Source: JBDTVS01 sp040007095
GTDB lineage: Bacteria > Acidobacteriota > Vicinamibacteria > Vicinamibacterales > CAVVIG01
Direction: 5' to 3'
Assembly (NCBI GenBank): GCA_040007095.1
Contig: JBDTVS010000049.1
Coordinates: 73,922-137,921, forward strand
DNA: 64,000 bases
Positions 8,695 to 17,501 of the stretch are shown here, piece after piece. Under the pieces are notes generated by a model that was given only the letters and a program-made list of their open reading frames with translations, was not told the DNA's origin and searched no databases. Both the position numbers and the translations under genes were made by a program. Within the stretch, counting starts at the first letter, position 1. Each line of letters starts with the position of its first letter.

Positions 8695-10170
8695 ATGCCC
8701 GCATACGAAGCAGTCGTCGGCCTCGAGATTCACGCGCAGTTGCGCACCGCCTCGAAGATCTTCTGCGGCTGCAGCGCCGCGTTCGGCGGGGCGCCCAATA
8801 CCCACATCTGTCCGGTCTGCCTCGGCCTGCCGGGCGCGTTGCCGGTCCTCAACCGTACAGCGGTGGACTACGCGCTCCGCGCGGCGCTTGCCCTCGGCTG
8901 CACCATTTCGGAAACCTCGATCTTCGCGCGGAAGAACTACTTCTATCCCGATCTGCCCAAGGGCTATCAGATTTCACAATACGAGCGTCCGCTGGCCACT
9001 GACGGCGTGATCGCAGCCGGCGCGGACTACTGGGCCCCCGACTACGCCATCCGCATCAGGCGGGTGCACATGGAAGAGGACGCCGGAAAACTGGTGCATG
9101 ACGGCTTCCCGGACTCGGCGCGTCGCAGCCACGTCGATCTCAATCGCGCCGGCGTGCCGCTGGTCGAAATCGTCACCGAGCCGGACTTTCACGGAGCCGA
9201 CGCGCCCAAACATGCCGCGCAGTTTTTCAGCTACCTGCGCGAGTTGCTCATGAAGATCGGCGTCAACGACGGGAACATGGAGGAGGGGAGCCTCCGCTGT
9301 GACGCCAACGTATCGGTGCGGCCGGTCGGCGACGAGACGCTCGGCACCAAGGCCGAGATCAAGAACCTGAATTCGTTTCGCTTCGTCGAGAAGGCCGTGG
9401 CGTTCGAGATCGATCGGCAGGTGGATCTCATCAGCGAGGGTGGACGCGTGATCCAGGAGACGCGATTGTGGGACGCGGCCCTCGGCCGGACCTTCTCGAT
9501 GCGCAGCAAGGAAGAAGCGCACGACTACCGTTATTTTCCGGAGCCCGACTTGCCGCCGCTGGTGGTCTCCCGCGCGCGAATCGACGCGATCGAATCGGCG
9601 TTGCCCGAGCTTCCCGCCGCACGCCGCCGCCGCTACGAGGCGGCGCCCTACGTCCTCTCCCGGAAAGATGCCGTCACCCTGACCCAGGCGGTGGCCGGCC
9701 TCGACGACTATTTCGAAGAAGCCGTCGCGGCCGGCGCCGATCTCAAGCTCGCGAAGAACTGGCTGCTCGGACAGATGCTCGCAAAGATGAACGAGGAGCG
9801 CATTGGCAGCGCCGCGGATCTTCGCGCCCGCGTGTCTCCCGTCGCGCTCGCGGGCCTGCTCGGATTGGTCGCCAAGGGCGCAATCAGCGGCTCCATCGCG
9901 AAAGAGGTCTTCGATCAAATGTTCGCCTCGGGCCGCACGGCTGACGATATTGTGGCGGCCGACGGGTTGACCCAGATCGACGACGCCTCGACGATTCAGG
10001 CGCTGATTGCCGGGGTGCTGTCCAAGTATCCCGACGTCGTCGCCCAGTACCGCGCGGGAAAGACGTCGACGGTAGGCTTTCTGGTCGGACAGGTCATGAA
10101 GGCGACCGCGGGAACGGCGAATCCCAAACGCGTCAACGAACTGCTGAAGCAACAGCTCGACGCGGAATGA
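8695..10170 (+). CDS. gatB: Asp-tRNA(Asn)/Glu-tRNA(Gln) amidotransferase subunit B
   Basis: Subunit B of the GatCAB transamidosome, which binds the mischarged tRNA and activates its carboxylate with ATP. 491 aa. It begins YEAVVGLEIHAQL and has the zinc-site cysteines FCGC...HICPVCLGLPG, then the PDLPKGYQISQYE, EEDAGKL and EGSLRCDANVS signatures. The C-terminal GatB/YqeY helical domain covers about residues 340-490 and ends RVNELLKQQLD. The start is ATG 8695, matching the conserved N-terminus. gatA and gatC are not adjacent. Confidence 0.97.
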   Translation: MPAYEAVVGLEIHAQLRTASKIFCGCSAAFGGAPNTHICPVCLGLPGALPVLNRTAVDYALRAALALGCTISETSIFARKNYFYPDLPKGYQISQYERPLATDGVIAAGADYWAPDYAIRIRRVHMEEDAGKLVHDGFPDSARRSHVDLNRAGVPLVEIVTEPDFHGADAPKHAAQFFSYLRELLMKIGVNDGNMEEGSLRCDANVSVRPVGDETLGTKAEIKNLNSFRFVEKAVAFEIDRQVDLISEGGRVIQETRLWDAALGRTFSMRSKEEAHDYRYFPEPDLPPLVVSRARIDAIESALPELPAARRRRYEAAPYVLSRKDAVTLTQAVAGLDDYFEEAVAAGADLKLAKNWLLGQMLAKMNEERIGSAADLRARVSPVALAGLLGLVAKGAISGSIAKEVFDQMFASGRTADDIVAADGLTQIDDASTIQALIAGVLSKYPDVVAQYRAGKTSTVGFLVGQVMKATAGTANPKRVNELLKQQLDAE

Positions 10171-10277
10171 CCAGGCGACGAGCGCGAGGGGATGTATCGA
10201 TCGGCGAATGCAGCCAGACTGGGCTGGCGTGGGCGTGCGCCTCCGTTGAGTGCCGATTGGGGTCCGTTTACGAGTCC

Positions 10278-10306
10278 TTGACATGCGTTTTGCGCTGGCC
10301 TTACAC
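10278..10306 (+). promoter_or_regulatory. Sigma-70-type promoter upstream of the small unknown gene
   Basis: TTGACA (10278-10283, a perfect -35 box), 17 bp, then TTACAC (10301-10306, a weaker -10). The next start codon is at 10350, giving a leader of roughly 35-40 nt. It probably also drives the overlapping glycerate kinase gene. Confidence 0.5.
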
Positions 10307-10349
10307 TGGCGTTCGAAACACTCGACAACTTAAATCTCGAGGAAACTGC

Positions 10350-10634
10350 ATGCCACGCTTCGTCTCAGATTCGAGGCCGACCAGCGCGCAGCACCCGCTC
10401 ACCGAGTTCTACCGACAGGAGTTTCTCAAACACCAGCAATGCCTACAGCGACAGCGACCCTACTTTTCAGAGAGCGCGATTACAGATGTTGAAGCGGCGC
10501 TCACACGAATCATGGGACAGCTCGAGCAGCTCTGTTTGAAAGACAACGCCGACCAATTCGTAGCCGCCCTCCTCAAGAAGTTCGACCTCGTCACCGGCCT
10601 TTCATCCTGGTCCGACCCGAAACAAACCCACTGA
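10350..10634 (+). CDS. Small protein of unknown function
   Basis: 94 aa, not recognised. ATG 10350 is preceded by GAGGAA at good spacing, and a promoter lies upstream, which supports a real gene. The protein is soluble and largely helical, with FYRQEFLKHQQCLQRQRPYF and AALTRIMGQLEQLCLKD as the main amphipathic stretches, two cysteines and no signal peptide. It ends by overlapping the putative CTG start of the glycerate kinase gene. Confidence 0.6.
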   Translation: MPRFVSDSRPTSAQHPLTEFYRQEFLKHQQCLQRQRPYFSESAITDVEAALTRIMGQLEQLCLKDNADQFVAALLKKFDLVTGLSSWSDPKQTH

Positions 10635-11926
10635 CAGCGACCCTCACCGCACTTCGTGCCGACGCGTCAGCGATTCTGCGTGCTGGCATCGAGACGGTCA
10701 GCGCGTCTCGTCTCACGGGGCGCGCCCTCAGCGCGCCCGGCGCAGTGCCGGCTGGATTCCTGCGCGTGCTGGCGGTGGGAAAAGCGGCGCACGCGATGGC
10801 GAGCGCGGCGGCCAGGACACTCGACCTCCGGATCCGCGATGGTTTGATTGTCAGCCACGTCACTGGATCGGCCCCGCCGCGCTTCGACGTCATTCTGGGA
10901 AGCCATCCGGTGCCCAGCGCGGAGAGCGAGCGGGCGGGCCGTCGCGTGCTCGCGCTGGCGGCGTCGGTTCCGCCCGAGGACTCGTTACTTCTGCTCCTGT
11001 CGGGCGGCGGGTCGTCTATCTTGGCGGCACCAGCCGAAGGCATCGCCCTGGAGGACAAGATCCGCACGACCGACCGGCTGCTGAGGGCCGGGGCCGACAT
11101 CTACGCCTTGAACACGGTCAGGAAGCACATCTCGGCGATCAAAGGCGGGAGACTGGCGGCGGCCTCGAGGGTTCCGTTCCTGACGCTTGCAATCTCAGAT
11201 GTGGTCGGCGACGACTTGAGCGTAATTGCGTCGGGGCCTGGCGTTCCCGACGCGAGTACCTTCGACGAGGCGCTGGCGGTGCTCCGGCGATTCGGTGGCC
11301 TGGACTCCTATCCGCCCTCGGTCGTCGCGCGGCTGCAGGCCGGCGCGCGTGGCGAGGCTCCCGAGACCCCGAAACCTGGTGACGTGCGCCTGGCACATGT
11401 CACGGCCCGGGTCATCGGCGGCCGCCGCGACGCCATGGAGGGCGCGACAATCGAGGCCAGGGCGCGCGGGTATCACGTCCTCTGCATCGACGAGCCGATC
11501 GTTGGCGAAGCCCGCACCGCCTCCGCCTCGCATCTGCGGGCGATTGTCGCACGCGCGTCCGACCTCAGTCGGCCCACATGCGTCGTCTCGAGCGGCGAGA
11601 CGACGGTGCATGTCACCGGACAGGGAAAAGGCGGGCGCAATCAGGAATTCGCGCTGGCCACTGTGACGCCGCTCGCCGCACTAACGAGGCCGATGGTCGT
11701 GGCGAGCGCGGGGACCGACGGGATCGACGGCCCCACCGACGCTGCCGGCGCGTTGGCCGATTCCTCCAGCCTCGCGCGCGCCGAAGCCGCGAGCGTCGGA
11801 TTGCCGAGCCGATTTCTCGCCAACAACGACGCCTATGCGTTCTTTTCGGCCCTGGGCGATCTGCTCATCACCGGCCCGACCGACACCAATGTCGGTGATC
11901 TCCAAGTCATTCTCCTCGGCGTATAG
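10631..11926 (+). CDS. Glycerate 2-kinase (GckA/MOFRL type)
   Basis: Phosphorylates D-glycerate to 2-phosphoglycerate, linking glyoxylate or serine breakdown to glycolysis. The MOFRL-family order is visible: the N-terminal LTALRADASAILRAGIETV helix, VLAVGKAAHAMA, LLLLSGGGSSILAAP, LNTVRKHISAIKGGRLA, SDVVGDDLSVIASGPGVPD, and C-terminal GKGGRNQEFAL, ASAGTDGIDGPTDAAGA and PTDTNVGDL. The conserved N-terminus runs upstream of the first GTG (10745) without an ATG or TTG. The best candidate is CTG at 10631, overlapping the previous stop as CTGA and giving 431 aa. The product is secure; the start codon is inferred. Confidence 0.88.
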   Translation: MTATLTALRADASAILRAGIETVSASRLTGRALSAPGAVPAGFLRVLAVGKAAHAMASAAARTLDLRIRDGLIVSHVTGSAPPRFDVILGSHPVPSAESERAGRRVLALAASVPPEDSLLLLLSGGGSSILAAPAEGIALEDKIRTTDRLLRAGADIYALNTVRKHISAIKGGRLAAASRVPFLTLAISDVVGDDLSVIASGPGVPDASTFDEALAVLRRFGGLDSYPPSVVARLQAGARGEAPETPKPGDVRLAHVTARVIGGRRDAMEGATIEARARGYHVLCIDEPIVGEARTASASHLRAIVARASDLSRPTCVVSSGETTVHVTGQGKGGRNQEFALATVTPLAALTRPMVVASAGTDGIDGPTDAAGALADSSSLARAEAASVGLPSRFLANNDAYAFFSALGDLLITGPTDTNVGDLQVILLGV

Positions 11927-11936
11927 TCACCAGTAG

Positions 11937-14195
11937 ATGCTGTCACGCGACCAGATTCTCACGCTCATGCGGGAGCGGGTGCACCACCCGGCGGCCCTGC
12001 GCGAGCTCTTCCAAATCCTGAAAGTGCCTCGCGAGGAACGCGCGTCGTTCAAGCGGCTCGTGACCACGCTCGTGTCGTCGGGCGACCTCATCCATATCCG
12101 GGGGCACCGGTTCGGCCTTCCGGAAAAAATGGATCTCTATGTCGGCCGGCTGCAAACGCACCAGGCCGGCTACGGCTTCGTCACCCCGGAGCGTCCGCTC
12201 GAACCGGCCGGCGGCGATATCTACATCTCGGGTCCGAATCTCAACGAAGCGATGCAGGGCGATCGGGTCGTGGTGCGGATCGAGCGGATCAAAGACGGGG
12301 GCCGGGTCGAAGGGCGTATCATCCGCATCCTCGAGCGCGCCAACGAGCGGATCGTGGGACGCTACGACCGGGACGAAAGCGGCATGGGCTACGTGGCGCC
12401 CTTCGATCGGCGCGTGCTCATGGACATCTTCATCCCGTCCGGCCAGGAAGGCGGCGCGTCGCCGGGCGAGATGGTGACCGTGGAGTTGACGCGCTGGCCG
12501 ACGGCCACCCGCACCGCGATCGGCCGCGTCACCGACGTGCTGGGCGATGTGGACGCGCCCGGCGTCGATACCGAGATCATCATTCGCAAGTACGGGATCC
12601 CCGACGCGCACGACGACGAGGCGATTGCCGAAGCGGTTCGCCTCGGGGAAGCGGTCGCCGAGCGCGACATTCGCGGCCGGACCGATTTTCGCGGCCTGCC
12701 GACCGTCACGATTGATGGCGAGCATGCGCGTGATTTCGACGACGCGATCACGATCGAGGTGCAGCCCAACGGCAATTACTGGCTGGGCGTGCACATCGCC
12801 GACGTGTCGCATTACGTGACGGAGGGCAGCGCCCTCGATCGCGAGGCCTACGATCGCGCCACGTCAGTGTATTTTCCCGAGCGCGCCGTCCACATGTTCC
12901 CCTCCGAGCTCTCGACCGGTTTGTGCAGCCTGAACCCGCACGTGGACCGTCTCGTGCAATCGTGTCTGATGGAAGTCGATCACCACGGCCGTGTCGTTCG
13001 GCACGAGTTTCACGACGGCGTCATCAACAGCAACGAACGGATGACGTACACCGCCGTCAACGGGATTCTGACCGACCGCGACGCGGACCTGCTGGCGCGG
13101 TACGCCTCGCTGGTGCCGATGTTCGAGCTGATGCGCGACCTCTTTCAAATCCTGAATGCGGCGCGGCGGCGGCGCGGGTCGATCGACTTCGATCTGCACG
13201 AGGCCGAAGTGATCATCGACGAGGGGGGCGTCATCGAGGCGATCATCGCCCTCGAACGCAACGTCGCGCATCGTCTGATCGAAGAGTTCATGCTCCTGGC
13301 CAACGAAACCGTCGCGTCGTTTCTCGAGGCGCAGATGGCGCCGTCGCTCTATCGCGTGCACGAGGAGCCCGATCTCTTGAAGGTGGAGCGCTTCGAGGAA
13401 TTCATCTCGGGGTTCGGATACAGCCTCGGAGTGCCGGCGACGGCGGTCGGTCCGAAGCACTTCCAGAAACTGCTCGAACAGATCCACGGCAAGCCGGAAG
13501 AGAAGCCGATTGCCTTCCTGATGCTGCGAACGATGCAGAAGGCGCGCTACGCACCGGAGAACCTCGGACACTTCGGCCTGGCCGCGGAGAGCTACACCCA
13601 CTTCACCTCGCCGATCCGCCGATATCCCGACCTGATTGTTCACCGCGCTTTGCGGGCGGTCCGCCACGGGTTGTTGAACGACGAGTCGCGCGAAGAGGCC
13701 CAGGAGGAACTGCCCGAGATGGCGCGTCATACCTCCGAGATGGAGCGGCGCGCCGACGACGCCGAACGCGAGCTGCTGCAGTGGAAGAAGGTCAAGTTCA
13801 TGGCCGACAAGGTCGGCGAGGAATTCGAAGGGTATGTGACCGGCGTCGCCGCCTTTGGTCTGTTCGTGCAGCTGATCGAGCACTACGTGGAGGGGCTGGT
13901 CCACGTGTCGACGATGGCGAACGACTACTACCGCTTCCTCGACGGCGCCCATATGCTGCGCGGCGAGAACACGCAGAAGACCTACCGCCTCGGCGACAAG
14001 GTGACCGTGCAGGTGATCCGCGTCAATATGGAGGTGCGCCAGATCGATCTGGGGCTGGTCGAGATTCTCGAGCGTGTGCGTGAGGGTGAGCGGGGCCCGC
14101 GTCGCAGTAAGGCGTCGCCGACGCACGGTACGCGACGCAAGCAGCGTCCGGGGCGCCGCGAGCGCGCGGCGAGCAAGCCCGGCCGAAGACGATAG
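11937..14195 (+). CDS. rnr: Exoribonuclease R
   Basis: Processive 3'-to-5' exoribonuclease of the RNB family, used in RNA turnover and rRNA quality control. 752 aa. Order: N-terminal winged-helix-like segment (residues 1-60), two cold-shock OB folds (about 65-220), and the RNB catalytic domain with ARDFDDAITIEV (about residue 266) and GVHIADVSHYV. Then come TSPIRRYPDLIVHRAL, the S1 domain (VGEEFEGYVTGVAAFGLFVQ, about 622-705) and a basic Arg/Lys tail (about 710-752), as in RNase R rather than RNase II. It starts 10 bp after the glycerate kinase gene. Confidence 0.96.
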   Translation: MLSRDQILTLMRERVHHPAALRELFQILKVPREERASFKRLVTTLVSSGDLIHIRGHRFGLPEKMDLYVGRLQTHQAGYGFVTPERPLEPAGGDIYISGPNLNEAMQGDRVVVRIERIKDGGRVEGRIIRILERANERIVGRYDRDESGMGYVAPFDRRVLMDIFIPSGQEGGASPGEMVTVELTRWPTATRTAIGRVTDVLGDVDAPGVDTEIIIRKYGIPDAHDDEAIAEAVRLGEAVAERDIRGRTDFRGLPTVTIDGEHARDFDDAITIEVQPNGNYWLGVHIADVSHYVTEGSALDREAYDRATSVYFPERAVHMFPSELSTGLCSLNPHVDRLVQSCLMEVDHHGRVVRHEFHDGVINSNERMTYTAVNGILTDRDADLLARYASLVPMFELMRDLFQILNAARRRRGSIDFDLHEAEVIIDEGGVIEAIIALERNVAHRLIEEFMLLANETVASFLEAQMAPSLYRVHEEPDLLKVERFEEFISGFGYSLGVPATAVGPKHFQKLLEQIHGKPEEKPIAFLMLRTMQKARYAPENLGHFGLAAESYTHFTSPIRRYPDLIVHRALRAVRHGLLNDESREEAQEELPEMARHTSEMERRADDAERELLQWKKVKFMADKVGEEFEGYVTGVAAFGLFVQLIEHYVEGLVHVSTMANDYYRFLDGAHMLRGENTQKTYRLGDKVTVQVIRVNMEVRQIDLGLVEILERVREGERGPRRSKASPTHGTRRKQRPGRRERAASKPGRRR

Positions 14196-14204
14196 ACGTG
14201 CGGT

Positions 14205-14360
14205 TTACAACTTGGTGTCCGACGTTTCGTCCTTCATCCCGTCCTTGAAGTTCTTGATGGCGCTGCCGACTCCCTTGCCGAGCTGCGGCAGTTTGTTGGC
14301 GCCGAAAATCAAGATGACGATGAACAGGATGACAAGAAGCTCTGGTAGCCCAAGGCCCAT
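14205..14360 (-). CDS. tatA: Twin-arginine translocase subunit TatA/E
   Basis: Small pore-forming subunit of the Tat exporter. 51 aa from ATG 14360, which has GGAGGAG at good spacing (a GTG at 14390 is in frame but less likely). One membrane helix, LPELLVILFIVILIFGANKL, is followed by the amphipathic helix LPQLGKGVGSAIKNFKDGMK. The FGxxKLPxLG hinge is intact. It is convergent with rnr (9 bp apart). The Tat-signal DUF1552 protein at 46 kb is a likely client. tatC is not in the window. Confidence 0.92.
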   Translation of the reverse strand: MGLGLPELLVILFIVILIFGANKLPQLGKGVGSAIKNFKDGMKDETSDTKL

Positions 14361-14450
14361 GGTGATACTCCTCCGGTTCCCGACCGCCAATCATGCGCGA
14401 TGACGAACGAGGGACCTCTGTAACTGTAGCACCTTGTTGCGGCCGCCGCG

Positions 14451-15641
14451 TCAATCACCGTCCGGTCGGGTCGTCATGCCCTGACAGGCCTGGCCGAAGA
14501 AAAACCGGGCCGCCACGCCGAGCTGAAGGGTCTTGAGCAGGCGCCATTTCAGGTCCGAATAGCCCTGGCGTCCGCACACCAGGTCTCCCATCACCGTGCG
14601 GATCGCCGCGCTGTGTCGGAGTGCGTCGATCATCAGCCGGGTAAATCGCGGCCGGAAGAATCGGCGCTTGAGCCTCGCCGCGCTCGCGAGGTCGGCGCCG
14701 ATCTCCTCGCGTACTCGCTCGGCGTACCGGCGCCAGGGCTCCGGCTCGCTCGACCCGATCGCGTCAGCGGCCCATTCGGCCGAGCGCAGCGCAAAGTAGA
14801 TGCCTTCCCTGGTGATCGGGTCGACCAGGCCCGCGGCGTCGCCGACGAGGAGCCAGCCTCTGCCGGCTGGATGCAACCGTTCGAAATCGGCCGCCGGAAG
14901 AGACGGAATCGGCCAGGAATAGGCCTCGAGACGGGCGCCGTGGGCGATGCGTGTTCGCTCGATCCAGCGGGCGGCGAGTTGTCGCAAATGAGCCGCCGAT
15001 GCTCCAGCGTCCGCCTGTGCACAGATCCCAATCGCCAGATGTCCCGGCCGTGGAAACGACCAGATGTATCCGGGTGGGTCGCTGACGAACTCGATGGCGA
15101 TCTGGTCGCTCGTCACCCCGTGCGCGAAGAACCCCGTCGCGATCGACAGCTGATCCCGTCGAAACATGGCGCCGAGCCGCCGCCGGACGAGGCTGTTCGC
15201 ACCGTCGGCGCCGACCAGCCTCGCCGCGCGATGCACGCCGGCGGTCGTCTCGATCTCGAACCCGCCTCGCGCCGGCCTGACGGAAGTGACCCGCGCCTCG
15301 AGAACGCTGGCCCCACAATGTCTGGCCGCTTCGAGGAGCAGGGTGTCGAAGTCGCACCGCCCCGTCACGACGAGCGCCCCGCCTTCGAGCGGAACATCGC
15401 AGGCGTCCGGTGAAGACGACGACGTGAAACGCGCGGAACGGATCGAGACGAAGGGCAGGTCGCGAGGGGCGATCGCATCAGCCACGAGATCGAGCGCGCG
15501 GCCCGTAATGCCTCCACCGCACGGCTTCTCGCGCGGGTGCGACGGGTCGAGCAGCAACACGCGGGCGCCCGCGCGCGCCAGCGATCGCGCGGTCCACGAG
15601 CCTGCCGGTCCCGCGCCGACGACCGCGGCGTCAAATGTCAT
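14451..15641 (-). CDS. FAD-dependent geranylgeranyl-reductase-family oxidoreductase
   Basis: Flavoprotein of the GGR family, which reduces prenyl chains or related lipids. 396 aa from ATG 15641 (MTFDAAVVGAGPAGS); an upstream frame exists but adds no homologous sequence. Motifs: GAGPAGSWTARSLARAGARV (Rossmann FAD site), KPCGGGITGRAL (the family KxCGGG motif), LVGADGANSLVRR and GWLLVGDAAGLVDPITREGI (second FAD contact). The substrate cannot be told from sequence. Isoprenoid context (ispH at 4 kb) is distant. It lies upstream of tatA on the same strand (90 bp). Confidence 0.85.
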   Translation of the reverse strand: MTFDAAVVGAGPAGSWTARSLARAGARVLLLDPSHPREKPCGGGITGRALDLVADAIAPRDLPFVSIRSARFTSSSSPDACDVPLEGGALVVTGRCDFDTLLLEAARHCGASVLEARVTSVRPARGGFEIETTAGVHRAARLVGADGANSLVRRRLGAMFRRDQLSIATGFFAHGVTSDQIAIEFVSDPPGYIWSFPRPGHLAIGICAQADAGASAAHLRQLAARWIERTRIAHGARLEAYSWPIPSLPAADFERLHPAGRGWLLVGDAAGLVDPITREGIYFALRSAEWAADAIGSSEPEPWRRYAERVREEIGADLASAARLKRRFFRPRFTRLMIDALRHSAAIRTVMGDLVCGRQGYSDLKWRLLKTLQLGVAARFFFGQACQGMTTRPDGD

Positions 15642-15742
15642 GAGGAACGTGTGCCGGCAAGCCCGCCCGGACGGAATCAACCTGCGTGCGCGTGATTGCC
15701 TCGTAACGGTTTCCGTAGGTCACCGTGATACATTACACGCCC

Positions 15743-16201
15743 ATGATCGCTGTTGACACTGGACGGTTTACCGTGGCGGTTTTTCAAGACGTCGCGTGGG
15801 CGCAAAAGGGCCTGAACGCCCTCAAGCAAGCGGGCTTTCCGGCCGAGTCGTTGACGGTCCTCGCGAAAGAGAGCCCGGAGGCCGCATCGCTGATCGAGCA
15901 GGTGTGCGGAGCGAAGGCCGATCGATTGGAGCTGCCGGTGCTCGGATCGGTCCTGGCTCGTGGTCCGATGGTCGCGGCTCTCCAAGGTCAGGCTCATGAT
16001 CTACCCAAGCTGGGTCTGGCAGGGACCCTCCGCAGAGTCGGATTTCAGCCGCACGACGGACGGATTTTCGATGCGCTCGCCGGGCGCGGAGGTGTGCTGG
16101 TCGGCATTCACAGCGAGCCGCGCGCGGCCGACGCGCTGGCCATTCTGCACTCGTACGGTGGAGGAAACGCGGCCATCGGGGCGTGGACGGGAAGAGTCTA
16201 G
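15743..16201 (+). CDS. Conserved protein of unknown function
   Basis: 152 aa, not assigned. Residues 8-50 (TGRFTVAVFQDVAWAQKGLN...GFPAESLTVLAKE) resemble the N-terminal fold of stress-related proteins that bind no cofactor (YflT/DUF1269-like). The family link is only a guess. No signal peptide or membrane span; Ala/Gly-rich with alternating strands and helices. ATG 15743 was chosen; an in-frame GTG 18 bp upstream is possible. Divergent from the flavoprotein gene. Confidence 0.6.
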   Translation: MIAVDTGRFTVAVFQDVAWAQKGLNALKQAGFPAESLTVLAKESPEAASLIEQVCGAKADRLELPVLGSVLARGPMVAALQGQAHDLPKLGLAGTLRRVGFQPHDGRIFDALAGRGGVLVGIHSEPRAADALAILHSYGGGNAAIGAWTGRV

Positions 16202-16330
16202 GCGGGACAAAGAGAGTGCAGACTCGACTGTAGACGAATGGGGACGCAGACCATCGCTTGAGGTGACACGTCCTATCTGAACACCAATGATTTTCGAGGC
16301 ACCTCTTTTGCAGTTGCGGCTCTGAGAACC

Positions 16331-17281
16331 GTGGGCGAGAATACGACTAGCGTTATTGCGCTCTCAATGCCCGAATCCACATTGTCAGAACCTCGCGAAA
16401 ATTCTTCCGCTGGACATTTGTCGGTCCACCTGGACGCGAGCCATGCCTCCGACGTTCCGTTTCTATTCGAACAGCAACAAAAGCGGATGCTTCCGGCGAT
16501 GCTGCTCTCGCTCGGTTCGCAGGTGGCTTGCGTGCTGCTGGCCGTTCTCTTCGTGCGCTACAGCCGTCCGGACGTGCACGACCAGCCGGTGTTGCCAGAC
16601 AAGAATCCAAATCAGATCATCTGGCTCGTTCAGCCAGGGCCCGGCGGCGGCGGTGGCGGCGGCGGCAACAAGATGAAGGAGCCTCCGCGCAAGGCGGAGC
16701 TGCCCGGGAAGGACAAGATTACAGTTCCGGTCCAGAAGCCGCCAAGCTTCGAGGCGCCGCAAATTGTGAAGAATGAGCCGATTCCGATTCCGACGCTGAA
16801 CATTCCGGCGAAGGAACTGGCGGCATCGCAGGACTCGCTGCCAGGCGCGATTGCCGCGCCCTCGACCTCGGCACTTTCGCAGGGATCTGGCAGCGGTGGC
16901 GGCGCAGGAACGGGAACGGGAACAGGCATCGGCCCCGGGACCGGGTCTGGCCTTGGACCCGGCAGCGGCGGCGGCACCGGTGGCGGAACCTATCGGCTTG
17001 GCAGCGGCGTGACCACTCCTCAGCTCGTGCGCGAGGTGAAACCGCAATACACCTCCGATGCGATGCGCGCGAAAATTCAAGGCGAAGTGTGGGTCGAGTG
17101 CGTCATCAAGGCGGATGGCAGCGTGGGCGACGTGCAGGTGATCCGGTCGCTCGACTCCACGTTCGGTCTCGATCAGGAGGCCATCAAAGCCGTGCGGCAG
17201 TGGCGCTTCAGGCCCGGAACCTTGAAGGGCGAACCGGTCCCGGTCACGGTGCAGGTCGCCGTCAGCTTCACGCTGCGCTGA
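16331..17281 (+). CDS. TonB-family energy transducer with glycine-rich linker
   Basis: Inner-membrane protein that passes proton-motive-force energy to TonB-dependent receptors such as the one at 38.8 kb. 316 aa from GTG 16331 (ATG 16367 is an alternative). A cytoplasmic N-terminus of about 53 residues precedes one membrane helix (MLPAMLLSLGSQVACVLLAV). A periplasmic linker with a run of eight glycines follows, then a Lys/Pro part, then GSGSGGGAGTGTGTGIGPG-type repeats. The C-terminal TonB domain is VKPQYTSDAMRAKIQGEVWV...AIKAVRQWRFRPGTLKGEP. The Gly-rich linker replaces the usual Pro/Lys linker. exbB/exbD are not nearby. Confidence 0.9.
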   Translation: MGENTTSVIALSMPESTLSEPRENSSAGHLSVHLDASHASDVPFLFEQQQKRMLPAMLLSLGSQVACVLLAVLFVRYSRPDVHDQPVLPDKNPNQIIWLVQPGPGGGGGGGGNKMKEPPRKAELPGKDKITVPVQKPPSFEAPQIVKNEPIPIPTLNIPAKELAASQDSLPGAIAAPSTSALSQGSGSGGGAGTGTGTGIGPGTGSGLGPGSGGGTGGGTYRLGSGVTTPQLVREVKPQYTSDAMRAKIQGEVWVECVIKADGSVGDVQVIRSLDSTFGLDQEAIKAVRQWRFRPGTLKGEPVPVTVQVAVSFTLR

Positions 17282-17424
17282 CCATCTTCCGCCGTACCCC
17301 TCTCGTCAACTCTCCCTTCCAGCATCCTCAGCGATAGCCCTGTCTGTAGAGAACTGCGACGGCGTAAAAGCGTCGCAGCGTGATCTCGGGAACAGGCCTG
17401 AGAACAGATTCCCTTGGACTCCAC

Positions 17425-17460
17425 GAAAAAAGCCTGGCAGGAATTGCTTCCTGCCAGGCT
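17425..17460 (-). terminator. Rho-independent terminator of groES-groEL
   Basis: A perfect 13-bp stem (AGCCTGGCAGGAA, 17431-17443, pairing with 17448-17460) and a TTGC loop. On the minus strand it is followed directly by a T run (complement of 17425-17430). It lies 42 bp beyond the groEL stop codon. Confidence 0.92.
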
Positions 17461-17501
17461 GTCTGACGTTCCCGTTTACTACTGGTGTCTGCGTTCGACC
17501 T

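Noticed and set aside
10745..10747. GTG as start of the glycerate kinase gene
   Set aside because: Conserved family sequence (LTALRADASAILRAG) is encoded upstream of it in the same frame.
12864..14126. 420-codon open frame opposite rnr
   Set aside because: RNase R motifs cover the plus strand; the antisense frame is an artefact of codon bias.
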